Part shown: positions 1 to 8,198 of the stretch, one piece after another
Numbering within the stretch: position 1 is the first letter of the stretch
Layout of the letters: every line of letters starts with the position of its first letter
From: Bacillus benzoevorans
Lineage (GTDB): Bacteria > Bacillota > Bacilli > Bacillales > Cytobacillaceae
Direction: 5' to 3'
DNA length: 64,000 bases
Assembly (NCBI RefSeq): GCF_014207535.1
Contig: NZ_JACHGK010000007.1
Coordinates: 124,001-188,000 of the forward strand
The notes under the pieces: model-generated
Seen by the model: only the letters and a program-made list of their open reading frames with translations
Databases searched by the model: none
What the model was told of the DNA's origin: nothing
Program-made: the position numbers and the translations under genes

Positions 1-592
1 ACTAGCGGCCCATCAGCTCATGCAGCGGCATCACTTCAGACATTTACCAATTGTCAACGATGAGTATGAATTACTCGGGATCGTATCTGACAGAAATATA
101 CGTGATGCCACTCCATCTATATTAAGTGATACAATCGAACAAAAGGATTTACTGAATAAACCAATCAAAACGATCATGATCACAGATGTGATAACTGGAC
201 ATCCGCTTGATTTCGTTGAGGAGATCGGAGCTATTTTCTATGAGCATCATATCAGCTGCCTGCCCATTGAAAATCACGGGAAGCTTGTAGGGATTATTAC
301 GGAAACGGATTTATTATACACATTAATTCAATTAACAGGAGCCAATCAGCCCGGTTCACAAATGGAGATTATCGCACCAAACCGTGCGGGGGTACTCAAT
401 GAGATTACGAACACCTTCCGCAAAAGAAGAGCAAATATTTTAAGCGTTCTTATTTATCCGGATAAACATGATGATCAGAATAAAATTATTGTGATCAGGG
501 TGCAAACGATGAATCCAATCCGGCTAATTGAGGATCTCGAAACTTCAGGCTACCATGTACTTTGGCCAAACTTACCGGGGATAGAACAATGA
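1..592 (+). CDS. acuB: AcuB, CBS-ACT domain acetoin/acetate regulator (5' end cut by window)
   Basis: The frame is open from base 2 without a start, so the N-terminus lies outside the window; B. subtilis AcuB is about 214 residues and roughly 196 codons are visible. The visible part holds the end of one CBS unit (HLPIVND, then LLGIVSDRNIR), a complete second CBS unit (HPLDFVEEIGAIFYEHHISCLPI through LVGIITETDLLYTLIQL) and a C-terminal ACT-like domain beginning at QPGSQMEIIAPNRAGV. In B. subtilis the acuABC operon sits beside acsA and controls acetyl-CoA synthetase by reversible acetylation; AcuB is the nucleotide-sensing member. The stop overlaps the acuC start by an ATGA junction, indicating translational coupling. 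acuA would be expected just upstream. Confidence 0.93.
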   Translation, partial: LAAHQLMQRHHFRHLPIVNDEYELLGIVSDRNIRDATPSILSDTIEQKDLLNKPIKTIMITDVITGHPLDFVEEIGAIFYEHHISCLPIENHGKLVGIITETDLLYTLIQLTGANQPGSQMEIIAPNRAGVLNEITNTFRKRRANILSVLIYPDKHDDQNKIIVIRVQTMNPIRLIEDLETSGYHVLWPNLPGIEQ

Positions 593-1770
593 AGGAAGAA
601 TCTATTTTTATTTTTTCACCCGACCAATTAAAGTATAAATTCAGCCCGAACCATCCCTTTAACCAAGCCCGGTTGCAATTAACCCTTGACCTGTTAGTGA
701 AAAGCCAAGCGATTGAAAAAAGGAATATCGTTCCCCCAAGAGCCGCAGCAAAAGAAGAACTGCTTCTATTCCATGATCCGCAGTATGTTGAAGCAGTTGA
801 ATTAGCAGGACATGGTAAACTGACGGATGAGCTTGCTGAAAGCTACGGTCTTGCAACGGAAGACGTACCCATTTTCGCCAATATGCATGAAGCCAGTTCC
901 TTGCTCGTTGGCGGCAGCCTGACTGCTGTTGACTATGTGATGAGCGGTAAAGCGAAACATGCCATTAATTTGGGCGGCGGACTTCATCATGGATTCCGCG
1001 GCAAAGCATCCGGCTTCTGCATTTATAACGATAGCGCGATCGCCATTAAATATATTCAGGAAAAGTATCCGGGGACAAAGGTGCTTTATATTGATACGGA
1101 TGCCCATCACGGTGACGGGGTGCAGTGGGCATTTTACGATGATCCGCATGTTTGTACCTTATCTATCCATGAAACAGGACGTTATTTATTCCCGGGGACC
1201 GGGAATATTAATGAACGGGGACAAGGGGAAGGGTATGGCTTTTCCTTTAATATACCTGTCGATGCCTTTACTGAGGATGAATCCTGGCTGGAGTGCTACC
1301 GTGCTGCTGTAACAGAAGTGGCGGCATTTTTCAAACCCGATGTCATTTTTACCCAAAACGGAGCTGATTCACACTATTGGGATCCATTAACACACCTTTC
1401 GGCAACGATGAACATTTATAAAGAGATTCCTAAGGTGGCACATGAAATAGCCCATCAATACTGTGATGGCAAATGGATTGCCGTTGGAGGCGGCGGCTAC
1501 GATATTTGGCGTGTCGTTCCCCGTGCCTGGTCCTATATATGGCTGGAAATGACAGAAAATAAAGCTTCATTCAACGAACTTCCGCAGGATTGGATTGACA
1601 AATGGCAGGATAAAGCACCACTATCATTGCCGCAAACATGGATGGATCAGGAATCAATCTATCCCCCTATCCCAAGAAAAGAAGAAATAACAGAAAAAAA
1701 TAAACAAACTCTTGATAAAGCGTTGTACCCAATCAGGAAAAATAACACTAGTAAGCTGCAAAATCAATGA
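589..1770 (+). CDS. acuC: AcuC, histone-deacetylase-family protein deacetylase
   Basis: A 393-residue class I/II-type deacetylase. The HDAC fold is recognised from the paired histidines H133/H134 in GGGLHHGF, the zinc-site stretch DTDAHHGDGVQ at residues 169-179 and the GGGGYD motif near the C-terminus. In B. subtilis AcuC removes acetyl groups from acetyl-CoA synthetase and reactivates it, opposing the acetyltransferase AcuA. I chose ATG at 589, which overlaps the acuB stop (ATGA); an upstream TTG at 562 lies inside acuB and has no ribosome binding site. A hairpin terminator follows and is shared with convergent ccpA. Confidence 0.95.
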   Translation: MKEESIFIFSPDQLKYKFSPNHPFNQARLQLTLDLLVKSQAIEKRNIVPPRAAAKEELLLFHDPQYVEAVELAGHGKLTDELAESYGLATEDVPIFANMHEASSLLVGGSLTAVDYVMSGKAKHAINLGGGLHHGFRGKASGFCIYNDSAIAIKYIQEKYPGTKVLYIDTDAHHGDGVQWAFYDDPHVCTLSIHETGRYLFPGTGNINERGQGEGYGFSFNIPVDAFTEDESWLECYRAAVTEVAAFFKPDVIFTQNGADSHYWDPLTHLSATMNIYKEIPKVAHEIAHQYCDGKWIAVGGGGYDIWRVVPRAWSYIWLEMTENKASFNELPQDWIDKWQDKAPLSLPQTWMDQESIYPPIPRKEEITEKNKQTLDKALYPIRKNNTSKLQNQ

Positions 1771-1788
1771 AAACAAGACAAGTAGATA

Positions 1789-1829
1789 AAGCCTGCACGG
1801 CACATTGATCATTTGTACCATGCAGGCTT
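1789..1829. terminator. Bidirectional hairpin between acuC and ccpA
   Basis: Inverted repeat AAGCCTGCA / TGCAGGCTT (1789-1797 with 1821-1829) with further partial pairing toward the loop. It lies between the convergent 3' ends of acuC and ccpA, so it probably ends both transcripts. The U-tract is short on both sides. Confidence 0.6.
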
Positions 1830-1836
1830 ATGACTT

Positions 1837-2844
1837 TTACTGAGCAGCTTTTGTTGAATTTCTCGTTTCGATCCGATGCGGAAGAATGACGGTTTGCTCC
1901 TCTACTTCTTCCTTGTTCATCAATTTCGTCAACAGGCGCATTGCCACTGCACCAATATCATATAAAGGCTGGACCACTGTTGTTAATTGCGGGCGTACCA
2001 TTAAAGCTAATTTGGTATTGTCAGACGTAATCACTTCAAAGTCGGTTGGAATTGAATATCCTTTATCCTCGGCACCATGAACAACGCCAAGTGCCATTTC
2101 ATCGGAGCCGACGAAAATAGCGGTCGGTTTATTTTCAGCCTCCAGCAGTTTCTCGAAAGCTTCTATACCTGAGTCATAAGTATAGTCACCTTCAGCCACT
2201 AAATCTTCGTTATACTCAATACCGGCTTCACTTAATGCACGTTTATAGCCGGCGATCCATTTCTCTGAGTTGATCGGTTCTGCTAATGGACCAATGACAA
2301 TCGCAATTTGTTTATGACCATGCACAATGAATGTGTTCACTGCATCATAGGCTGCCTGCTCATAATCAATATTTACGGCTGGAATTTTACCTGTTTTCTC
2401 AATCGAACCTGCTAATACAATTGGCACAGGTGACTTTTGAAACTCTTCAACATGTTCCTTTGTTATATTTCCGCCCATGAAGACAAGTCCGTCTACCTGC
2501 TTGCCAAGCATTGTGTTTAATAAGTGCAGTTCCTTGTCTTTATTTTGATCAGAGTTGCTTAAAATGATATTGTATTTATACATCGTTGCAATATCTTCAA
2601 TACCCCGTGCCAGCTCTGCAAATACCGTATTGGAAATATCCGGGATGATCACCCCGACAGTCGTTGTCTTTTTACTTGCCAGCCCTCTAGCCACCGCATT
2701 TGGACGATAACCAAGCCGCTCAATTACTTCTAGTACTTTCTTCCTTGTGGTAGGTTTCACATTCGGGTTTCCATTCACTACCCGTGATACAGTCGCCATG
2801 GATACATTTGCTTCTCTTGCTACATCATATATCGTGATGTTCAT
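1837..2844 (-). CDS. ccpA: Catabolite control protein A (LacI family)
   Basis: Master regulator of carbon catabolite repression; with HPr-Ser46-P it binds cre sites. The N-terminus ITIYDVAREANVSMATVSRV is a LacI helix-turn-helix, followed by NPNVKPTTRKKVLEVIERLGYRPNAVARGLASKKT, essentially the B. subtilis CcpA DNA-binding region and hinge, then a periplasmic-binding-protein-like core. ATG at 2844 (MNITIYDV) is chosen because AAAGGAG lies 7 bases before it; the longer frame from 2862 would place that Shine-Dalgarno inside the coding sequence. 335 residues. Divergent spacing and the neighbour aroA match B. subtilis. The promoter region contains a 12-bp inverted repeat (see finding). Confidence 0.97.
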   Translation of the reverse strand: MNITIYDVAREANVSMATVSRVVNGNPNVKPTTRKKVLEVIERLGYRPNAVARGLASKKTTTVGVIIPDISNTVFAELARGIEDIATMYKYNIILSNSDQNKDKELHLLNTMLGKQVDGLVFMGGNITKEHVEEFQKSPVPIVLAGSIEKTGKIPAVNIDYEQAAYDAVNTFIVHGHKQIAIVIGPLAEPINSEKWIAGYKRALSEAGIEYNEDLVAEGDYTYDSGIEAFEKLLEAENKPTAIFVGSDEMALGVVHGAEDKGYSIPTDFEVITSDNTKLALMVRPQLTTVVQPLYDIGAVAMRLLTKLMNKEEVEEQTVILPHRIETRNSTKAAQ

Positions 2845-2865
2845 GTTAACACTCCTTTTCACTAT

Positions 2866-2941
2866 TTTTGAAAAGAACAGTTATGTATAAATATCTAAAC
2901 ATTCATTATAATCATATGTTTCAGTTCTATTCTTTTCAAAA
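2866..2941. repeat. Inverted repeat bracketing the ccpA promoter region
   Basis: The 12-mer TTTTGAAAAGAA at 2866-2877 is repeated exactly in inverted orientation at 2930-2941 (TTCTTTTCAAAA), separated by 52 bp of AT-rich DNA that contains a TATAAT hexamer on the minus strand. No protein is known to me for this site; it may be an operator pair. Confidence 0.5.
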
Positions 2942-3099
2942 TGACTTGATTCCATTATTTATTTTCAAGCAGCAGATCAGTTTTTTATATAAAGGTACTT
3001 AATCATACGATAGAAATAATTGGCTGCAATGTCAACTATTCCTTTATCTTTTTTGAAAAAAAATGAAAGAAACTGTCGTGGAAAAACGAAAAGTTAAAA

Positions 3100-3123
3100 C
3101 CCTCTCACAAAACTGTGAAAGGG
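3100..3123 (-). terminator. Terminator of aroA
   Basis: Read on the minus strand, stem CCCTTTCACA / TGTGAGAGGG (one G-U pair) with a 4-base loop and then TTTT, 15 bases after the aroA stop. A standard rho-independent terminator. Confidence 0.75.
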
Positions 3124-3137
3124 CCGATTAGATAGTC

Positions 3138-4214
3138 TTATGCTTTTACAAATGATGAAGCCGCTAATTCACGATAGAAAGCTTCAAATTGATCTAAATC
3201 CATTTGCTGTGCAGAGTCAGATAATGCCACGGCAGGATCCGGATGCACTTCTGCCATAACACCGTCAGCGCCGACAGCAAGCGCTGCTTTTGCACACGGA
3301 AGAAGAATATCCTTTCTTCCTGTAGAGTGGGTCACATCAACCATAACCGGTAAATGCGTTTCTTGTTTAAGAATCGGAACAGCAGAGATATCCAGTGTAT
3401 TTCTTGTTGCTTTTTCATAAGTACGGATTCCACGCTCACATAGAATGATTTGCCCATTGCCTTGAGCCATAATGTATTCAGCGGCGTTAATGAATTCTTC
3501 AATCGTTGCAGAAAGTCCGCGTTTTAAAAGGACTGGTTTTTTAACTGCTCCTGCTGCTTTCAGTAATTCAAAGTTTTGCATATTGCGGGCGCCAATTTGA
3601 ATCACATCAATGTAATCAAGTGCCGTTTCAATATCAGCCGGAGTAACAATTTCACTTATAACGGCTAAATCAAATTCATCGGCAATTCTTTTTAAAATTT
3701 TCAATCCTTCTACTCCAAGTCCTTGGAAATCATAAGGTGAGGTTCTCGGTTTATAGGCACCGCCGCGAAGGAACTTAAGACCTTTCGCTTTTACAGAGGC
3801 GGCAACAGCGGCAACTTGTTCATAGGATTCTACAGAGCAAGGTCCGAAAACAAATTGCGGTTTTCCGGCACCAATTAATTCGCCTTTAATATTAACGACG
3901 GTATCTTCAGACTTTTTCTTTCTGGAAACAAGCAGCTCTTTTTTGTGATCTTCTTTTTGCAGATCTAAGCCAGCTTTAAAAATTTGTTTGAAAAGGTGTA
4001 AAATAGTAGTATCGTCAAATGGACCATCATTATTTTCCTTTATTAAATCCAGCATATGACGCTCACGTACCGGGTCATAACGGTTAACACCCTGTGATTC
4101 TTTCACACGCCCGATCTCTTGTACTGCACGTGCCCGATCATTAATAAGTGAAAGTAATTGTAAATTAAGTTGTTCGACCTTTTGTCTTAATTGATCCAAT
4201 TCAGTATTTCCCAT
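3138..4214 (-). CDS. aroA: Bifunctional chorismate mutase / DAHP synthase (AroA, AroG type)
   Basis: Residues 1 to about 85 form an AroQ chorismate mutase domain (LDQLRQKVEQLNLQLLSLI, then ARAVQEIGRVK), fused to a KDPG-type DAHP synthase from about residue 100 (FVFGPCSVESYEQV, LRGGAYKPRTSPYDFQGLG, IGARNMQNF, PVMVDVTHSTGRKD). It condenses PEP with erythrose-4-phosphate, the first step of aromatic amino acid synthesis; the mutase domain acts as a sensor for chorismate/prephenate in Bacillus. 358 residues, the family length. AGGGGCTGAAAAA precedes the ATG. Monocistronic, with a terminator downstream. Confidence 0.97.
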   Translation of the reverse strand: MGNTELDQLRQKVEQLNLQLLSLINDRARAVQEIGRVKESQGVNRYDPVRERHMLDLIKENNDGPFDDTTILHLFKQIFKAGLDLQKEDHKKELLVSRKKKSEDTVVNIKGELIGAGKPQFVFGPCSVESYEQVAAVAASVKAKGLKFLRGGAYKPRTSPYDFQGLGVEGLKILKRIADEFDLAVISEIVTPADIETALDYIDVIQIGARNMQNFELLKAAGAVKKPVLLKRGLSATIEEFINAAEYIMAQGNGQIILCERGIRTYEKATRNTLDISAVPILKQETHLPVMVDVTHSTGRKDILLPCAKAALAVGADGVMAEVHPDPAVALSDSAQQMDLDQFEAFYRELAASSFVKA

Positions 4215-4422
4215 TTTTTCAGCCCCTTTTTATGCCGATAAATAATTGTCAAGGTATCTTCTTTATCAGGCCTCTTAAATATGATACATTTTTTATGATT
4301 ACGGTTATTATATATGAATTATCCGACAGTGTCACGCATTTTTTCTTTAATAATTAAACGCTTTTAAGCTTTTAAGCACTAAAGTATACAATGGACCCTA
4401 ACTGGTAAAGAAGGTGTATCTT

Positions 4423-6576
4423 TTGAATGATGAGAATAAGCTTTTTGCATTGGATATCGGTACCCGCTCTTGTGTTGGCATCATTTTGGAAGAGCAGGAC
4501 GAGGAAAAATATGCAGTCACCGATATTTTAACAATTGAACATGCCGAACGATCGATGCTCGATGGGCAGATCCATGATGTCCTAGCAGTTTCTAACATTA
4601 TTACCCGAATAAAAACAGAGATGGAAAAGCAGCACGGACCACTGAAAAAAGTGAATGTTGCAGCTGCCGGAAGAGCATTGAAAACAGAAAGAGCAGAATT
4701 CACCGTGGAAATCAGCGGCAAACCCATGATACAGAAACAGGATATCCTGCACCTTGAGTTAAGTGCCGTGCAGCAGGCGCAGGCCTCTGTTGCTTCTAAG
4801 CATCAAAGGGGCGATAGCCAGCACTATTACTATTGTGTAGGATACTCGGTCCTATACTACCGTCTTGATGGGGAGGAAATAGGCAGCCTAATCGACCAAC
4901 AGGGCGATACAGCCACCGTAGAAATTATTGCTACCTTTTTACCTAGAGTGGTGATTGAATCACTTATTGCCGCGCTGAATCGAGCTGATTTGGAAATGGA
5001 TGCCTTAACACTGGAGCCGATTGCGGCAATCAATGTTTTAATTCCTCCATCGATGCGACGATTAAATGTAGCGCTTGTCGACATCGGGGCAGGTACATCT
5101 GATATCGCCATTACAAACTCTGGCACTGTTACAGCCTTTGGCATGGTACCGGTTGCCGGAGATGAAATAACGGAATCAATCAGTGATGAATACTTACTTG
5201 ACTTTCCTTTTGCTGAAAAAGTAAAGCGGCAGCTGGAAGCTGACGCAACCGTTACCCTAACCGATATCCTCGGTTTTGAAACGGAAGTTCCGACGGAAGA
5301 ATTGATACAACAAATCACTCCCGCCATTAATAAGCTGGCAAAATCAATCTGTAATGAAATTCTTCGTTTAAATAATCATAAATCGCCGCAAGCTGTTATC
5401 CTCGTTGGCGGCGGCAGCTTGACACCTAAAATACCAAAGAAGATCGCTAAGAGATTGGAACTTCCGGAAAACAGAGTGGCGATAAGAGGGATCGATGCCA
5501 TAACAAGCGTTGTGATCGCTGAGCATATCACGAAAGGCCCGGAGCTGGTTACACCTATTGGTATTGCCCTTGCGGCAAAAAAAGCGCCGATTCAATACCA
5601 TACTGTCTTTGTTAACGAACAGCCAGTCCGTCTTTTCGAGGTAAAGGAATTAACGGTCGGAGATTGTCTTCTTACCTCAGGAATACAAGTGAGCGAGCTC
5701 TACGGCAGACCAGGATTGGCCTTGATTATCACCTTAAACGGGAAGACGATAACCATCCCGGGGGGACTTGGCGGAGAGCCGACGCTCATAAAAAATGGTT
5801 TTTCCTGCAGCTTGGATGACTTAGTTGAAACAGGGGATCATATTACTGTGATTAAAGGAGAAAACGGACGAGAGCCTTACGTGGAGCTAAAGGAGCTGCT
5901 TGACGGCTTCCCGCTGAGAACAGTAAAGATTAACGGTCACTCCCATACTATTCAGGCCAGCATAATATGTAACGGGCTTCCTGCTGATTCTGAACAAGTC
6001 ATTTGCGATCGCGATCAGATTGAATGTATTTTTCCAAGGACCATTGAAGATTTACTCGTGGGATTAGGAATGCAGCAGGAGTTGGTAAAATTACGTCCAT
6101 TCCAGATTCAACTAAACGGCAAAGACACCTTTTTCCCGCTTTTTTCAGGAAAACTATTCCGCAATGGGCTGGAAGTTAAATTAGCAAGCGGCTACAGTCA
6201 TTTAGATGAACTGATCATTGAAGATAAAAGACCGTTGACGGTAAGACAATTAGCAGAAACAAAGCAGGTTATTCTTTCCCAAAGCATACCGGTTATCTTT
6301 AACGGAAAAGAAATGACGGTTACAAAAAAAGTAACGGAATTTTACCGGGGGAATGAGCTTTTAGGCGTGGATGATTTCATTTTTGAGGGGGACGAAATTC
6401 AATATCAGCAGAAAAAGCTGGAACCTTTTCTGTTTCAGGATCTGTTAAGAATTGTTCAGATTCATCTGCCCGATAAGCCTTCAGGCGGCTTTACCTTATT
6501 AAAGAATGACCAGCAAACTACTTTCATGGGCAAAATAGAACCTGGGGATGACCTGAAAATCGTGTGGCCAAATTAA
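4423..6576 (+). CDS. FtsA/PilM-like actin-fold ATPase with C-terminal repeat domain
   Basis: About 717 residues. The first 380 read as an FtsA/PilM-type actin fold: phosphate-1 motif FALDIGTRSCVG near residue 10, phosphate-2 motif VDIGAGTSDIAI near 220 and adenosine motif VILVGGGSLTPKI near 328. The remaining ~330 residues are not FtsA-like; they contain at least four diverged units of 55-70 residues with a recurring I-x-x-NG ... NG-x-x-L-D-x-L ... GD-x-I pattern. FtsA's C-terminal membrane helix is absent. TTG at 4423 is preferred over GTG at 4414 because AAGAAGGTG overlaps the latter and is spaced correctly for the former. Proteins of this kind are often labelled 'pilus assembly PilM' or 'cell division FtsA'; no pilus genes are nearby, so the function is unknown. 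Confidence 0.85.
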   Translation: MNDENKLFALDIGTRSCVGIILEEQDEEKYAVTDILTIEHAERSMLDGQIHDVLAVSNIITRIKTEMEKQHGPLKKVNVAAAGRALKTERAEFTVEISGKPMIQKQDILHLELSAVQQAQASVASKHQRGDSQHYYYCVGYSVLYYRLDGEEIGSLIDQQGDTATVEIIATFLPRVVIESLIAALNRADLEMDALTLEPIAAINVLIPPSMRRLNVALVDIGAGTSDIAITNSGTVTAFGMVPVAGDEITESISDEYLLDFPFAEKVKRQLEADATVTLTDILGFETEVPTEELIQQITPAINKLAKSICNEILRLNNHKSPQAVILVGGGSLTPKIPKKIAKRLELPENRVAIRGIDAITSVVIAEHITKGPELVTPIGIALAAKKAPIQYHTVFVNEQPVRLFEVKELTVGDCLLTSGIQVSELYGRPGLALIITLNGKTITIPGGLGGEPTLIKNGFSCSLDDLVETGDHITVIKGENGREPYVELKELLDGFPLRTVKINGHSHTIQASIICNGLPADSEQVICDRDQIECIFPRTIEDLLVGLGMQQELVKLRPFQIQLNGKDTFFPLFSGKLFRNGLEVKLASGYSHLDELIIEDKRPLTVRQLAETKQVILSQSIPVIFNGKEMTVTKKVTEFYRGNELLGVDDFIFEGDEIQYQQKKLEPFLFQDLLRIVQIHLPDKPSGGFTLLKNDQQTTFMGKIEPGDDLKIVWPN

Positions 6577-6627
6577 AAAGGACTGTCCCCTTTAAATGCA
6601 ACTTACACTTAAAGGGGACAGCCTTTT
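6576..6627. terminator. Strong bidirectional terminator between FtsA-like gene and ytxJ
   Basis: Nearly perfect 19-20 bp inverted repeat (arms 6576-6595 and 6609-6627; core TGTCCCCTTTAA), flanked by A-rich and T-rich ends. It serves both the plus-strand FtsA-like gene and the minus-strand ytxGHJ operon. Confidence 0.8.
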
Positions 6628-6630
6628 GCT

Positions 6631-6969
6631 TTATTGATTAGATGTCAGTGATTCGGTTAGAGTTGATTCTGTAATTTTCCAATGCGAGGCATTCCAGACA
6701 GATCCGCTTTCTTTCAAGAGAATCGCCTGCGGAGATTCATGTTTGATTTGATATTTTTCTGCAATATAATTTGACAAGGGGCGTGATTCTTGCACAATTA
6801 AATAATAAGCAGGAATTTCATCATGTTCCTGAACAAACTTTTCATATTCTTGAAAGGCGGCACGGCTAATGGGACATGTAGAACTGTGTTTTAGTAAAAA
6901 ACAAGAATCATGGTTTGTAACTGCTTGTTCAAATTCTTCAACGGTATTCAGTAGAATCATTGCTCCCAT
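6631..6969 (-). CDS. ytxJ: YtxJ/BrxC, monothiol bacilliredoxin-like protein
   Basis: A 112-residue thioredoxin-fold protein with a single redox cysteine in SSTCPISRAAF, the CPIS signature of the YtxJ family, and the cis-proline region ESPQAILLKE. In Firmicutes that use bacillithiol, YtxJ (BrxC) is thought to remove bacillithiol from S-bacillithiolated proteins. It is the last gene of ytxG-ytxH-ytxJ, as in B. subtilis, 21 bases after ytxH. A second ATG at 6960 is about equally supported by the AAAGGAG, so the start is uncertain by three residues. Confidence 0.9.
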   Translation of the reverse strand: MGAMILLNTVEEFEQAVTNHDSCFLLKHSSTCPISRAAFQEYEKFVQEHDEIPAYYLIVQESRPLSNYIAEKYQIKHESPQAILLKESGSVWNASHWKITESTLTESLTSNQ

Positions 6970-6990
6970 TCTCCTTTGCCTCTCCCTGCA

Positions 6991-7461
6991 TCATGATTGA
7001 TTAATTTTACTTTCAGTTTCATCGAACGCCTTTTTTGTTTCTTCAAGCCTTTGCTGGATATCGGATTCGACGTCGGGTTCAAAAAGAGTATCGACGGGAT
7101 TCTCCTCCTCCTGTATCCCTCTAACACTATTTTTCAAATTTTTAACTTTGCTGACTAGTTCTGTTGATTGCTTAGATACCGTTTTGGAAATAGAAGATGT
7201 TTTATCCTTTACTGTGGTGGCGATTTCATTTCCTTTGACAACGGCTGAATCACGGAGCTGCCCTGACTTTTCCTTTAGCAGATTGGCCTGATTATTGATA
7301 TCACCGCGGAGCTCTTTCCCTGATTTCGGTGCCAGCAGTAAGGCTGTCAATGAACCGACAATCCCTCCAATAAGAGTACCAATGATGAAGTCTTTTGCAT
7401 TAATGCTTCCATCCCCTTTATTTTGTGAAGATTCATAGCTATTGCGTTCATTTCCAACCAT
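6991..7461 (-). CDS. ytxH: YtxH general-stress protein
   Basis: 156 residues. One hydrophobic segment (residues about 24-43, FIIGTLIGGIVGSLTALLLA) followed by the family motif PKSGKELR and a long charged, probably coiled-coil tail. The YtxH family is anchored to the membrane and of unknown biochemical role; in B. subtilis it belongs to the sigma-B general stress regulon. TAAGGAGG stands 7 bases before the ATG. It lies between ytxG and ytxJ in an operon with short gaps. Confidence 0.92.
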   Translation of the reverse strand: MVGNERNSYESSQNKGDGSINAKDFIIGTLIGGIVGSLTALLLAPKSGKELRGDINNQANLLKEKSGQLRDSAVVKGNEIATTVKDKTSSISKTVSKQSTELVSKVKNLKNSVRGIQEEENPVDTLFEPDVESDIQQRLEETKKAFDETESKINQS

Positions 7462-7482
7462 TCTGATTCCTCCTTATATTTT

Positions 7483-7959
7483 TTAATGCCTTGCTCGCGC
7501 TTTTTGTCGTCGATAACCTTGTTCAAGAGAATCCACAGCTTGCTTCTTTTCCTTTTTTGTCTGCCATTTATCCTTTAATTCAAGCATAATATTGCTCCAT
7601 TGTACAACTTGGGCAATTTTATCTTTATTTTCTTCCGTTTTCAGTTCAACCTCATTCGTAATCGACCGTAAGGATGCATTAAATTTTCTAACTGAATCGC
7701 CGACACCCTTCACTGCGTCCACCACACTATTTAAACTTTCTGTTTTTTGTTGAATATCACTGGCCAAATCATTTGTTGTATGTAAAAGCATCGTTGTTTC
7801 CGATGTTACACCATCGAGCTGCTTTTCAAGGTTCTCTAATGTTTTCGAAACACTATCAAGGGTTTTCCCCATGGAGTTTAATGTCCGTGACAAATAGATA
7901 ACGAGAATCAAAAAAGCCGCTGCTATGACTGCAACACTCAAATATAAGATTAAACTCAA
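7483..7959 (-). CDS. ytxG: YtxG, DUF948 membrane stress protein
   Basis: 158 residues from a TTG start at 7959, preceded by GGAGGTGA at a 6-7 base spacing; the longer frame from an ATG at 7983 would encode the Shine-Dalgarno (IGGE) and lacks its own. An N-terminal transmembrane helix (LILYLSVAVIAAAFLILVIY) is followed by a heptad-rich region with repeated LDSVSKTLENLEKQLDGV-like segments, typical of DUF948/YtxG. First gene of the ytxGHJ stress operon. A possible sigma-B promoter lies just upstream. Confidence 0.92.
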   Translation of the reverse strand: MSLILYLSVAVIAAAFLILVIYLSRTLNSMGKTLDSVSKTLENLEKQLDGVTSETTMLLHTTNDLASDIQQKTESLNSVVDAVKGVGDSVRKFNASLRSITNEVELKTEENKDKIAQVVQWSNIMLELKDKWQTKKEKKQAVDSLEQGYRRQKARARH

Positions 7960-7990
7960 ATAATACTCACCTCCAATGTGCATTATTATC

Positions 7991-8016
7991 TTATCCTTTT
8001 ATCTTCGACACAAAAC
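7991..8016 (-). promoter_or_regulatory. Possible sigma-B promoter of ytxGHJ
   Basis: On the minus strand GTTTTG is followed 14 bases later by GGATAA, close to the sigma-B pattern GTTTAA-N(12-15)-GGGTAT, directly before the ytxG leader. The homologous operon is sigma-B dependent in B. subtilis. The match is imperfect in both hexamers. Confidence 0.4.
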
Positions 8017-8139
8017 AGCTTTATACCTTTAAATTAGGAGCTGTTCCATTCCATAATTTTTCAAGGTATATAAGAAAATGTTACCATACTTCAATATGAT
8101 TGTAACGGATCTGTCAGAAACGAATCATTTCCAAATAAA

Positions 8140-8180
8140 AAAGAAGTACTTAAAAGTCACTGGCAATTAAGTACTTCTTT
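8140..8180 (-). terminator. Terminator of murC
   Basis: 13-bp perfect stem AAAGAAGTACTTA / TAAGTACTTCTTT with a 15-base loop, followed by T residues on the minus strand, 19 bases after the murC stop. Confidence 0.75.
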
Positions 8181-8198
8181 CTATAACTGTATTCCCTT

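Noticed and set aside
4350..4385. TTAAACGCTTTTAA-like sequence as a cre site
   Set aside because: Three mismatches to the cre consensus in the defined positions; not convincing in AT-rich DNA.
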